Assembly (NCBI GenBank): GCA_034770075.1
Contig: CM068387.1
Location: 80,291,971-80,355,970 of the forward strand
Length of the DNA: 64,000 nucleotides
DNA from: Aralia elata
Taxonomy: Eukaryota > Streptophyta > Magnoliopsida > Apiales > Araliaceae
Reading direction: 5' to 3'
Below are positions 49,801 to 62,100 of this stretch, one piece after another. Under the pieces are notes generated by a model. It was not told where the DNA came from. It saw only the letters and a program-made list of their open reading frames with translations, and did not search any database. Position numbers and translations under genes: made by a program. Numbering within the stretch: the stretch's first letter is position 1; each line of letters begins with the position of its first letter.

Positions 49801-50569
49801 TTCCCTATTACAACTTTAATGTAACAAAAGAGGGAAAAAGACTAGACTATGTTGTTGATCTTTGAAGAAACTGGCCTTAAAATGTTCTACTTTATGCATT
49901 TTGTAGAAGCCTCTGCCCTCTGCAGTGTACTGCTTCCAACTGTTACTATAGTGTTCTTTCCAACAAATGTCAGTTTCTCTGATATACAAATTTTACCCTT
50001 CCATGCTTTCTCATGAAAAAGGTAAAATATCACAGGCTAGATGGAAACAGGAAGAAAGGGCTACCGAAGAATTGCTTACACAATCCAGCTCATTGAAAAA
50101 AGATAGAGAACAAAATGAATTTTTTGCTAAATCAAAGGAGAATATGGTCAGACTGAAAGCAGAGAAAAAACTGCAGAAGTATAAAGATGATATTGACAAG
50201 CTTGAGAAAGAAATCTCCCAGCTGAGATTGAAGACCGACTCTTCAAAAATAGCTGCTCTAAGAAAAGGCATTGATGGAAGTTATGCTAGCAAATTGACGG
50301 ATTTTAGAACCTCTCCTACCAGGGAGTCTCCAATACCTTACAGAATGGGGAATGATTCCGAGGACCATTTTGGAAATGGAGGTGTGAAACGTGACCGAGA
50401 GTGTGTGATGTGCCTGTCAGAGGAGATGTCTGTGGTTTTCCTCCCATGCGCCCATCAGGTGGTCTGTACAACATGCAATGAACTCCATGAGAAGCAGGGG
50501 ATGAAGGATTGCCCATCGTGCAGGGGCCTCATCCAGCAGCGTATTTGTGTAGTTTATGCTTCCTCTTAA
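46808..50569 (+). CDS. RING-type E3 ubiquitin ligase, RF298-like
   Basis: Probable E3 ubiquitin ligase. Two coding exons, 46808..48967 and 50036..50569, joined in phase 0, give 897 residues. The start is the ATG after a TTTGCAG acceptor at 46801. The N-terminal half has a UBA-like conserved region (DADWSDLTESQLEELVLNNLD... SAIKKIVDCGYTEEVATKAVLRSG). The centre is low in conservation; a long coiled coil runs from about residue 550 through exon 2. The C-terminal C3HC4 RING reads CVMCLSEEMSVVFLPCAH... VCTTC... CPSC at about residues 843-889. Plants carry a small group (RF298, RF4, MIP1) with this layout. I could not exclude a missed micro-exon between the two, although DHHE|ARWKQEE reads well. 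Confidence 0.88.
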
Positions 50570-52500
50570 ATTATTTGAGGAATCGAGTTGCGTTTTTCTA
50601 ATAATAAGCGTCTCTTATTTAAATGAATAATGCTCAGAAATACCTCTTTCAAAGGTTTAGACTAATGAGCTTGCTATTTATGGTAGCGTAAAAGAGAAAA
50701 AAATATATTGCATCTTGTTTGGGCTTGTAAATGATCAATGATGGTTGGCCTTTTCCTTAATAAGGAAATATTTCTTGGTCTTTGGTTTTATTATCTCTTA
50801 ATTAATGGTATATTTTCTCCATAAATCAGGCAGCCAGTTCTTTCTCTAATTGTGTTGATACATGCATTCCAATTTAATAATTTTTTTCCCGTTCATTTTG
50901 ACAATAGAAGTACTTAATATGATTGTGTTTTGGTACCAACGTTTTAAAATATGGTATATTTTTTAGTATATTATATGTGGCAATTAAAAAACTATTTCTC
51001 CTATTTAAACTTTTATTTCACAAATATACTTACAACTTTGCTTTAGATTTACAAATGAGGAAAATCTGTCTTATATATCATTTTGTATCATACAATCAAT
51101 GACTAATATAAAACTAATAAAAAAGATTGGATCTATTATTTGGAATCACCTCTTAAATATATAGAAAATTTATAAAGTATAGTAATTGCATAAATAAATC
51201 TAAAATGCTTTACTAAAAATCCCAATATATAAAAGAATATTATAAGTAATGTCGCCTAATATACCCAACCGAACATCTTGTGCATTTTAAGTAAACAATC
51301 ACATACATAATCTTGACGAAAATGTGATTGTGTGCAATTCGCCTCCCCTCCGGTATAACTCATGTTTCCCACCTCTATCGCTTCTAATTATCTTGATCTT
51401 TTATCAAGTTAAATTTCAATCTCATTCTTCTAATGTATAAATATTTTCAAAATTTTATCTTTACTTCTCAATAAGTAAACATAAAAATATCTTATATCTA
51501 TATCCTCTAATTTCTATCAATACACATTTAGCAACAAAAAAATTATATTTAACTACAAATTTAAATTCATTGCAAAGTGTAATTGAAACTTACACCCATC
51601 GTTTGATTTATAATACCGGGTGTATTATTACAAACATAAAAGGAATACAACACTGTTTTTCATCATTCGATGAATATGAACATTTTTCATTACAAAATTA
51701 ATTGTTAAAATTTCTTATTATGCATTCTAATGATTTTAATATTTTTATAGAACTGATCTCATTATCATGAAATATTTATCAATACAGTTGGAGCATTACT
51801 AATAAAATTGTTAAGATAAAAAATGTGGTGTATTTGATGAAATTAGAGAAAATAAATTATTATATGCTTATAAATAAAAAATAAAAAATCAAAAGTCGAG
51901 CCATGGCAATTGTCATAACTGACAAACTATTCTAATTGGTAGACCGAGCAAATGGGTTGGGCCATGGTTGGACTATGCCAAAAGTTGGGCTCTAAAAGTG
52001 AGGCCCATGGCCCAGGATACAGGTTGGCCCATGAGCTTTTGCATATTTTTTATTTAAAAAATAGGTCATTGTAATGTTATTGATTTTATTTATTTTAATG
52101 AAATAGAGAGTAATAATCGTCTAAAAAAATGGTGCAGAGCAAAACAAACAAGTAGTTTTAATTGATTACCACAACATCGATAATAGATAATTAAATTTGA
52201 CCATTTCACTAATTGTTTTTGACTTTTTTTTTATTTTTTTATATTGCATATATATACTTATACACAATTCAAACACTATTTATAATTTAGTTTGTTTTTT
52301 AAAAAAAATAATACTGAATAACTCGACATTATCGTTTCGAAATAGTACAACTATAAAAGTTAAAACACTAGATATCAATAATAAAATATAATAATTTTTT
52401 CGATTAACAAGTAATGAATATATAGTAGAGGTAGCTGTATCATACAAATTCCAATTCGTTATATAAAAAGTGATGAAAGTAGCCTTTCGATAAAAGATAT
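50570..52500. other. Spacer downstream of the RING ligase gene
   Basis: AT-rich, no gene seen. Around 51950-52040 it carries several GGGCC/GGCCCATGG words. Confidence 0.5.
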
Positions 52501-52504
52501 TGAA

Positions 52505-52910
52505 TTGATTTGACAGCAATCTGGGTTGGGTTCATAAAAGGGCTTCTCAAAGCTTGAATAGCCCATCTTGGCCTTTCCCAAGGCAAGTTGTTATGAATTT
52601 TCATGTTGCTGTTTTTAGTAGTTGTTCTGTATTTAACTTTGATTTAAAAATGTGTATTAAACTATCTAGCAGTTATGATTAGAACTTGAAAGGTAAACAA
52701 AATTATTTGTTGACAAAGTGGTTGGTCAACAAAAATTCTGGGCTGGGTTTATAAATAGGCTTCTCAATGCTGAATCAGCCCATCCTGGTCATTCCTAAAT
52801 CAAGCCGGGAGGAACTGTCATCTAGTTGCTGCTATTTCATTTAACTTCGATTTGAAATTGTAGATATTGGGTGTTACGGATTTAACTTTGATTTGAAATT
52901 GTATTGCACT
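52505..52910. repeat. Imperfect tandem duplication, about 215-bp unit
   Basis: Two blocks, 52505-52690 and 52720-52910, share TCTGGG(T/C)TGGGTT, GGCTTCTCAA, CAGCCCATC or TAGCCCATC, GTTGCTG and the ending TTAACTTTGATTTGAAA in the same order, with many differences. Confidence 0.6.
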
Positions 52911-53547
52911 GTAACAATTTTGATTAGAAATCATAAGGTCTGTTTATCTTTTAGTTTTGATGCAGCTAATACTAGTCTTATTTGTAATGACACATGAATC
53001 TATAACTACCTTGTCTAACTATCTATGCACTTCATTACTTGATTGTTTCTGTTGTTTAATTTTTTACATTAACGAAGTTTTAGCGTAATGGTTAAGACCG
53101 GAGTATTATGACATTTATTTTACTTTATAAATAAATTAACAAATTATAATGTATGGACAAGTATATATAGTTACTTTATAAAAGGAGAGGGAAAAAATCA
53201 TCGTTCCTGAAAACTGTCACTCTTTTTTCTCTTTTTTTCCCTCTCTTTTATTTCTATCTTTACTCTTCCACTCTCTCATCATTTTTTTTATTCAACTTTT
53301 TTTTCTCTTCTTTTGTTGCACACACAATACAATAGCACTTTGATGACAAAAAATCTTATAAAAAATTGCTTACAAAATGACGTGGTTGATTGTGACCGGT
53401 TGTTATTACTAGATTCATTCATGTATAGTAAATCATTCACTAATTACACTTTGTCACGTTATTTTATAAAAATTTTTTTGTCATACTGACAACACTCCAC
53501 ACGATATATGTGTCAGATGACTAGTATCAATTAAGCCAAGTATCATA

Positions 53548-53806
53548 CTCCTTCCGTCCCAAATTAATTGTTTTTCTAGGACTTTTTTAAGTCAAATTGA
53601 CTATTTTTAAAATTAATAATTAAGCATATATAAATATATTTCTAAAAATAATAAAAATTGAAATTAGTAATAAATTGTATATATTTTCTTTTGGTTATAA
53701 TATCTTCACCTATATGTTAGCAAAAATAGTAAAAAAATTAATTTTAAAAATAGTCAATTTGACTTTAAAAAGTACTAGAAATACAATTAATTTGGGACGG
53801 AGGGAA
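53548..53806. mobile_element. Stowaway MITE (family A copy)
   Basis: Ends CTCCTTCCGTCCC and, reverse-complemented, TTCCCTCCGTCCC, TA on both sides (53546-53547, 53807-53808). Same orientation and closely similar core as 43533-43790. Confidence 0.88.
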
Positions 53807-53814
53807 TATCATAT

Positions 53815-54110
53815 TCATCTTGTAACATCTGGTGGTTGTGTGAGTGATTACACAGGAGCAGCGCCCGCCTAAGGTACTGTTCGGAAGTAAAGGTCATCAC
53901 AACTGAATTTCGTTTTAAGTGGATAAGATGATAGGAGAGAGCAAGGATTCCACATTTCTCTCTGTGCCCAATACTTTGCCACGTGGCGTGAATCTCTTGG
54001 ACAAAAAGTATATTCCCAGGCGCAAATAGCCGGGGCCCCACCCCTAACGCCTTCTGGTTTGCGGTTCACCTAGTTGGCTAGTCATCATCAGCATGGTCGA
54101 CCATGGGATG
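53815..54110. other. GC-richer block with a G-box palindrome
   Basis: A 300-base island of balanced composition in AT-rich surroundings, starting right at the MITE border. It contains the G-box palindrome GCCACGTGGC at 53978-53987. Short open frames on the minus strand match nothing I know. It is 2 kb upstream of the PPDK start codon. Confidence 0.35.
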
Positions 54111-54156
54111 AAATTCCAACTTCCTAAATTACCCTCCAACTCTTTTATAATTTGGA

Positions 54157-54157
54157 G

Positions 54158-54198
<41 letters not shown>

Positions 54199-54206
54199 TA
54201 GAGAGA
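54157..54206. repeat. (TA)n(GA)n microsatellite
   Basis: A TA run followed directly by a GA run. Confidence 0.9.
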
Positions 54207-55490
54207 GAACTTTTGAGCAAATATTATTGGACTTATTAATTCATCTCATTTCAAAACAAAATCATTCAATTTTCACTATCTACTTTAAATATGTCATATT
54301 ATCAATCTAGCTGAGCTTGGTGCCCTTGCTTAGTGTTTTTCTTTTTTTGGTTTGCATGTTGAACAATAATTAGACAACGCTAAGTATGAATTTGTCGAAT
54401 AATTTTAAAATGATAAGTAATTAGATAATTTTTATCTAATTTATCAAGATAAAAAAATGTTTAACATTTTTAATTAATTGTATTGGACAACATGTCAGTC
54501 AATACCCATCACATATCATCAGGTCAGGTCAGGTTATTCAATACAAGTAACTAATTTGTATTCTCTAAGATATATAAATTAAATAAAAATTACTTTTTGC
54601 GTTCTAAAATTAAAGATATATTTGTAAAACAACAATTTTTAAGAATAATTTTATGTTCTTAAATATAATTTTAGTATTAATTAAGAATGTAATTGTGGTT
54701 GTTTAATATTAAAAATGATAATAAAAATATAATGACAAATTAAAAATATTATGTTACTTTATAATATTAAAATAAAAATATATCTCTAATTTTAAAATCG
54801 AGAGAACATGTAACCAGCAGTCTAACAGTACTCTTAATTGATTTGGAGCAAACATAAATTAATCTAATCATGAATTTTATTTTATTTTTTACAAGCTAAT
54901 TGGCATCCTTACCCTAGGGAGGAGGAGCCCTATCATTCATAGATTTGCGTGCCACCAACCTACCAACACTAGTTTTTATCCTCTGCACAATAAAATAGAG
55001 GATAAACTAGTAAACACCTACAGCTTATATTGTGGTGAAAGGTGAAATTTTATACTACATTTAGCCAAAAAAAGAAAAGAAAAAAAAGGTTAAATTTCAA
55101 TCAATAAAGTGATATATTTCTGCTTACCTATCATATAAAGATTACCCTCTTAGCTTTTGGAATTTTTTGATACAAAATTGTAAGCATAGCGAAAATATAT
55201 TTATATATATTTTTAAAAATAAAATAAAATCATATTAACAATACAAAATAAACTCCTGTATTTATTCGGTAAAATTTAATTCTACAAGTATAAAGGAAGA
55301 AACACAGGAAAATTTGCCAAAGGGGTATTACGGGTAGTTCAAAAAAAAGCACATTAAGTCGAAGCCAGTTATATTAACAACCTTGCACTGCCTATAATTG
55401 TAATTTTATTGATCACAGAAATCATTGTTTTTCATATTAACAGCCCCAACCGCCATTTTTTGTTTCAACAGAGCTTTCTTTCTTCTTCTG
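54207..55490. other. Spacer upstream of PPDK
   Basis: AT-rich sequence; I see no gene. It should contain the promoter for the long PPDK transcript, since a leader exon appears to end at 55553 with donor GTATAT. Confidence 0.45.
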
Positions 55491-55562
55491 AAGCCTCACG
55501 TATATAGAAGTTGAGATAATTAAATCTTTCTCCAGCCTCTGCAGCACCTGCAGGTATATATG

Positions 55563-55593
<31 letters not shown>

Positions 55594-56119
55594 CAAATTG
55601 TTTGAATCATCAGTAATCAGTTGTGTGATCATTTTCTCTCTTCTGATTTGATTTTTCTTCTTATTATTTTTTCTCGACTCTTGTTGGTAAAAAAAATTAT
55701 ATAGTATTCCTTTTATTTCGAAATTTAGGATTTAACTAAAAAATTCTGTGGGAAACTATTAAATAGATGAAAGATTATTATCCGTGTTTATTTCTCTCGT
55801 GGACTTCTTATTTTTCTTCCGTTTGGATCACGAAGTGGGGAGTTCAAAAAAGAAATAAATTTAAATGATCCAATCTATATATTCAGTAGTATTAATTTTG
55901 AGTATTAATTTAATATACAGACAGTATATACACGAGTGATGTTAAAATCATAATATGTTATTAAAATAAAATTAATTTTGTCCGACATAAATATTTGACA
56001 CGTCATGATTCTAATACATAACATTGATAGTGTAGAAAAATTTTCTACGACATTCAAATTTCTTTCTAATTAATCTTGTGTGTAATTGAGCAGTGAAATT
56101 AAATTGGAGAGGATTGGAG

Positions 56120-59100
56120 ATGTCTGCATATGTGAAAGGTAAGGTTATGAGGTCTAGTAGTACACACGATGTGTATACCCAAAGATTATTGAAGGAAAAA
56201 TTTGGAGACCAGTTTGATCTTATTAGAACCCACGGTCCATCACTTGGGGTGAGCCAGTGGTCCAGTCGAGTTCGACTCAGTCGCTGCCAGCAGCAGCAGG
56301 AGGACTCACATCTCAATGCACCCCTCATGAGCCCATCACCAAAGAGGCGTGAGCCACCACTCCGGGGTCCAACCCTTTGCCAAGCCATTCTCACTCCAAT
56401 ATCTGACCCCACCAAAGTTGCAAAAAAGGTACGCTATATACATTATACAATACAGTACACAATACTCATATGTACATTATCATTTTTCCTGCTTTTAAAA
56501 AATGTGTATCTGTTCCGTTTTAAAATATAAAATTAATATTCACTATTTAAAAATTTATTTTAAATATTTTTATTTTTAAAAATATTTATAAATATTGTAA
56601 ATTATTTAAAAAATAATACTATTTATAAAATTAATTATTTTTAAAACTTAAATGAATTATATTAATTTAAAAATTAAAAACGTTTCGAATTGACTTTTGA
56701 AATATTAATGTTGATCTTATAGTACCCTTTTATTGAATTTTTTCTTCGATATTATAATTTGTATATAGCACACACTTTGACAAAATAATTTGTTTAGTAC
56801 GGAATGTTTATTATTTATTGCTACTGTTGGTTTTGTTTACGAAATAATATACTCAAATTTGCTAGTAGATGAACAACAATGGCAAAATTAGGCCCAACAC
56901 TGTCGTGGCCGACCTAACTTGATGTAAAATTCATTCCAGTCTTAAAATAAGACTATTATGCTGTGTTTGGATCGAGAGAATGAAATAAAAAAATAAATGA
57001 AATAAAAATAATGTATTTGATGATTATTTTGAAGGATAAATCATTCTAATGGAATGAAAATTCATTTCATCCCATTATTTTTTTTATTCCATGTGGAGAA
57101 AGTGGAATAAAATTCTTCCAATAGAATGAATATATGTGATAATTTTGTCATTATATGACAACACTCACTACCACCAACAACTAAACATACACTTAAAATA
57201 CCTTAAAATCATTCTATTTCGTCCTCCATTCCATTCCTTTAACCTAAACGCATAAATTCAATCTAATCGTTTAATAATTCAAGGTCAAAGTTGTCATCTT
57301 TATACTAGATCTAGCCTAGCTTTAACTTAGATCTAGTTTATTTTGTAAATTGTTATGCTTGAGTTTTGTTTGTTTCTAACTAATTTTTTATTGAGGGTCT
57401 CCTAGCATCCTAGATCATATCTAGAGGTGTATGGATCCTATTTTTTGGGATTATGAATGGTTAGAGAGGATTTCTCGCAGATGGAATCTCCTCCTAACTA
57501 GCCGATGATATCGTTTTGGTAATTTATCGATTTTGACTTTGATTTGACTCTTTTTTTTACTAATTATTTTTGTTTGGGAGTTGTTTGCTAATGATTTATA
57601 GGTCACCCAAATATCCTGGATTCATATCTAGTGGTGAGGGGATCCCACCTTTTGCCCAACAAGGAATTTTCATAAATGAAATCTTCTTATAGCCAATCTG
57701 AGATATATTTCTGATCAAATCTCGATTGCGTTATTTTTTAGATCTATGAAATCTTAGATCTTTGGATTTCGTTTCCTAGATTCTAAGTTCTTTATAGATC
57801 TCGTCGGTACGTAATAGTCCCTCGCGGTTTCGGTAGTTGGTGATATCCGATTCCCTCGATGTAATTAGCAATATAATTGTGATATTATTATTTTGTTGGG
57901 TGATCCATGAATTTAGGGTTTACGGGAATCCTTTCCTAAACTCTAAACTCTAAACTCCATTTATGGATCTCGATGTATCATTTAATGTGATCCCGAATCA
58001 TGTGAGCCTAGGAATGAAGTCAAGACCCTTAAACATCGTGTTTAATGGGAATTGATGGTATTTCCACAATGGACATAGTCGACGATTGTAATGCTTGCGA
58101 TTCGATCATTGTATATGTAATTCGGGCCTTAAAACGATATCGAGGATTCCATCCCACGAAAATTAGATTTAAGGCCCCTTAATAGTGGGTTTTATTTTGC
58201 GAGGTGTTTGGAGTTATTTAGATGGCTTACATGCCCGCGGGTAGCTCCAATCCTATTTTTTATGCTTGATTTTACTTTTTGACACAAGAAAACGATTTTC
58301 GAACGAAATCGAAAAGATCTTTTAAAATTGAATCAAACTAGGTTATTAGATTAATTCTAGGCTAAAATTGGAAGTAATGGAGAACCTCGATTCCTATTTG
58401 ACGAAGGGTTTGAAAACAATGTTTTCTCTAAAACGACACAAAAAAAGTTTTTTTTATCAAATGAAAGCTAAAACGGAACTTTTCATTCAATTCAAATCTT
58501 TCGTGCATAGGTTTAAAGCGGCTCAAAGTTGCTTCCAAGATAATGAACCCACCACGACTTGACCTTAGGAGACGACCCCTAAGTTATTTACGATTTGACT
58601 TGACTCTAGGAGACGACACCCTAGATTGCACGACTTGACCTTAGGAGACGACCCCTAAGGTTTTTACATTTCATGACTTAACCTTAGGAGACGAGATCCT
58701 ATATTTTCTCCAATGACACAATTCATGTAGGCACAACACACATATACCCCACATTTCTCAAGGCATTTCATTTTTTTGTAAGTAAAGAAAACATTAGGAA
58801 AACGGTAACTGTGTTTTCACGAAAGTCGAGGGTGCCTAACATATTCCTTTCGCTTAAGCAAGCTCCCGAACTAGGATGAGTTAGTACATCTATTTAAATC
58901 TTTACTAACTGGCGACTCTGTTTAATTGACCCCTATTAAAATCAAACTTTCAAAACCCGTCAATATTTGTGTCAGATTTTTTCAAAATCACCCTCAATAT
59001 TAAAATACCGATTATTAAAATTAAATAGCAAGAGAGATATAGGAAGAAGAAAAAAATCCCGACGTCGACAGATGGCTTAGAGAGTTGTATTTGTTATTTT

Positions 59101-62100
59101 TAGTTTTTTTTATAATAAAAATAATGTGCAAATGATTTTTAATTTTTTAATATTTAGAAAAGTAAATAAGAAAATTATATTCATGTATGTCAAAAGAAAA
59201 TTTGAGTTAAGCCTGAGAAAATGAAAAGTAAAAAGAGTCAAAAGTTTAATTTGACTGATTTGGCCACATAATAAGTTGAATATTTCTACATGTCCGTATT
59301 ATAAAGGGAGAAAGGGAAGGGGAGGGGAGACCTCATCCTCTTGATGCTCTGTCACTACTCCTCTTTCGCTTTTACGACTCCAAGTTCGCTTGTTTTGTAA
59401 TTTTATTTTTTAACTATAATTTTATTTTTTATATTCTTAAAATAATTACACCCGTAAGCGTAATAAATTCAGCCAAAACTGAGGGTGTTTTATGCTAAAA
59501 TTAAGTATTAAATTTTAGTTTTTTAAAAAATGAAAATCCTTTCTCTTCAATTTTGCCTCACTTTTTCCAAGTCAGTTTCATTAAATAGGGGATGAAGGCA
59601 TGCATCAACTTCAATGTCTAAAACTGAAGTGATAAATACAATTAATTAAGATGATGTGTATCTCTCACTTTTCCCAAGTGAGTGTGATAAGTCATAGGGA
59701 TGATGGCATCAACTTTAATGTTCAGTTAATGATAAATACAAGATGATGTGTCTCTGTTGAATCAGTTGTCATATTGTGGATAGAGTTGCCACCTTATTCT
59801 AAATCTCATGCACACTTTGTCCTATTATCTTTAACATCACACTATATTTCATTCAACCAGTTTGTAGCAATCTAGCTAGCTATATTTCTCCATTGGTATT
59901 CTTGCATTTTTAACTCCATTGGTATTCTTGCATTTTTAACTTGTGGTGTAATCATGATGAAGGTAACTTTAGTGTTCCTCAAAAACTTATTATTTTTAGC
60001 TGCAAATTGTTATTTGTGTTGCTGAATTTTGCCATATGGTAGGATTGATATACCTTTTTAAAATGCATATTCATGAAACTATTTGATCTTTTCTTCTTTA
60101 AATAACTGTTATTTCTGTTATGGTTTAGAGGGTATTCACATTTGGAAAAGGAAAGAGTGATGGCAACAAGGGCATGAAGTCCCTGGTAAGTAATTTTGCT
60201 TCCAAATCTTGTTATGTGTATAAACCTATATTACATACATGAATTATCTGTATCTTTTTTTTTCTACACTTTCTGTTTTGTTAGTTGATCTTCATTTTTT
60301 GCATCTTTTCGGCTTATTTGTTTTTTTTTTATGAGGGTGCACTTGGATATCAATAGAAAAGACTACATATATAATAATTTGCAAATCAATATTATAGTAT
60401 TATAGTTTCGGTTTTGTTAGTTGATCCATCTATGTTTAGAATAATCCATATTCCACGTAGCTTATATATATATATATATATATATGAGTTTTGCCTGAAC
60501 ATGTTGATGGACATGTGCTTTTGTACGTGTATATATTGCATGTAGCTTGGAGGCAAAGGAGCAAACTTGGCTGAAATGGCAAGTATTGGTTTATCAGTTC
60601 CCCCTGGGTTCACAATATCAACAGAAGCATGCCAGGAATATCAGAAGAATGGCAAAACTCTGCCACAAGGATTGTGGGAAGAGATATTGGAAAGCCTGGA
60701 ATGCGTGCAGGATGACATGGGAGCGTTCCTTGGTGACCCGTCTAAGCCTCTTCTCTTATCTGTTCGGTCTGGTGCTGCGGTAAGAGCATATTAGTGACAC
60801 ATTTATGGTTGAAAAAGAGGTTTTGAATCTGTTTATAGTTTTTATTTTTTTGGATAATCGGGACTAAAGTTGGTTATATTGGTTTAACTCAGGAGGTTAT
60901 GGTGGTTATTATGTATGAATTCTTGTATTAGCTGCTCATTTTTGTCAATGTTCTTGTAAAAATTGAAGAAGTTTAAAATGTTGAAGAAATGAAACAAAAC
61001 GAAACAGTGTTTTCCATATCCAATGATGGTTCTATATCAGTAAGGTCCATAACCGAAGTATGAATGTTTGTTGTCATGATTCTGGGAATGGCTTTATTTG
61101 AGGTTACAGAGGCAACAATGAACACTTATTTGGTCGGTGCCAGAGTGCTGTAGTTATTTGTTGAAGGGATGGATGGTAGCTAATACACACTTTATAGATA
61201 CTTTTCATTTTCTTATGGTAGGCTGATTTCCTTCTTATATGCAGATTTCAATGCCTGGTATGATGGACACTGTCTTAAATCTTGGACTCAATGATGAAGT
61301 GGTTGCTGGTTTGGCTTCAAAAAGTGGAGAGCGTTTTGCGTATGATTCATACAGACGGTTTTTAGACATGTTTGGAAATGTTGTGAGTAGTTCTGTCCAA
61401 TTTTATGCTATTGCACCTCCTTTTCTTTCTTTTCCACTTATAGTTTCACAAGCAAGGGCACAGGGTCATGTGAAGTTACCTAACTGCTTTTATTGTAATG
61501 GACAAATTTATTTCAGGTAATGGGAATTCCGCACTCCTCATTTGAGGTAGAATTAGAAAATTTGAAAACTTCAAAGGGAGTTAAGCAAGACACTGAGTTA
61601 ACTGCTTCTGATCTTAAAGAGCTTGTGGATGAATACAAGAATGTCTACCTTAAAGCTACTGGTGAAAAGTTTCCTTCAGGTATCAAGTACGATTGCTAAC
61701 GTCTTATGTTTCCCAATAACAAGAGTGCATAGCTTACTAGCACTTCAAAATCTAGCTATTATTCTTTTTGTTTGTGCGGGTCTGCAGATCCGAAGAAACA
61801 GTTACAGTTGGCTATTAAAGCAGTTTTCGATTCCTGGGACAGTCCAAGGGCCAATAAGTATAGGAACATCAACCAGATAACCGGATTAAAGGGAACTGCT
61901 GTAAATATTCAATGTATGGTGTTCGGGAACATGGGGAACACTTCGGGTACAGGTGTTCTCTTCACGAGAAATCCAAGCACGGGTGAAAAGAAGCTCTATG
62001 GGGAGTTTCTAGTCAATGCTCAGGTGACAGGTCTAAAAAGTGCTTCTTCAATCATGATTCTGTGTAAATAATACGAGTGTTTACTTTGAGTGCTTCTATG

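Noticed and set aside
53787..54069. Overlapping minus-strand frames near 53.9 kb
   Set aside because: They run into the Stowaway end and show no recognisable domain; likely chance frames in a GC-richer island.
58368..58562. A 64-codon frame in PPDK intron 1
   Set aside because: Inside the LTR-like stretch, no match to any protein I know.
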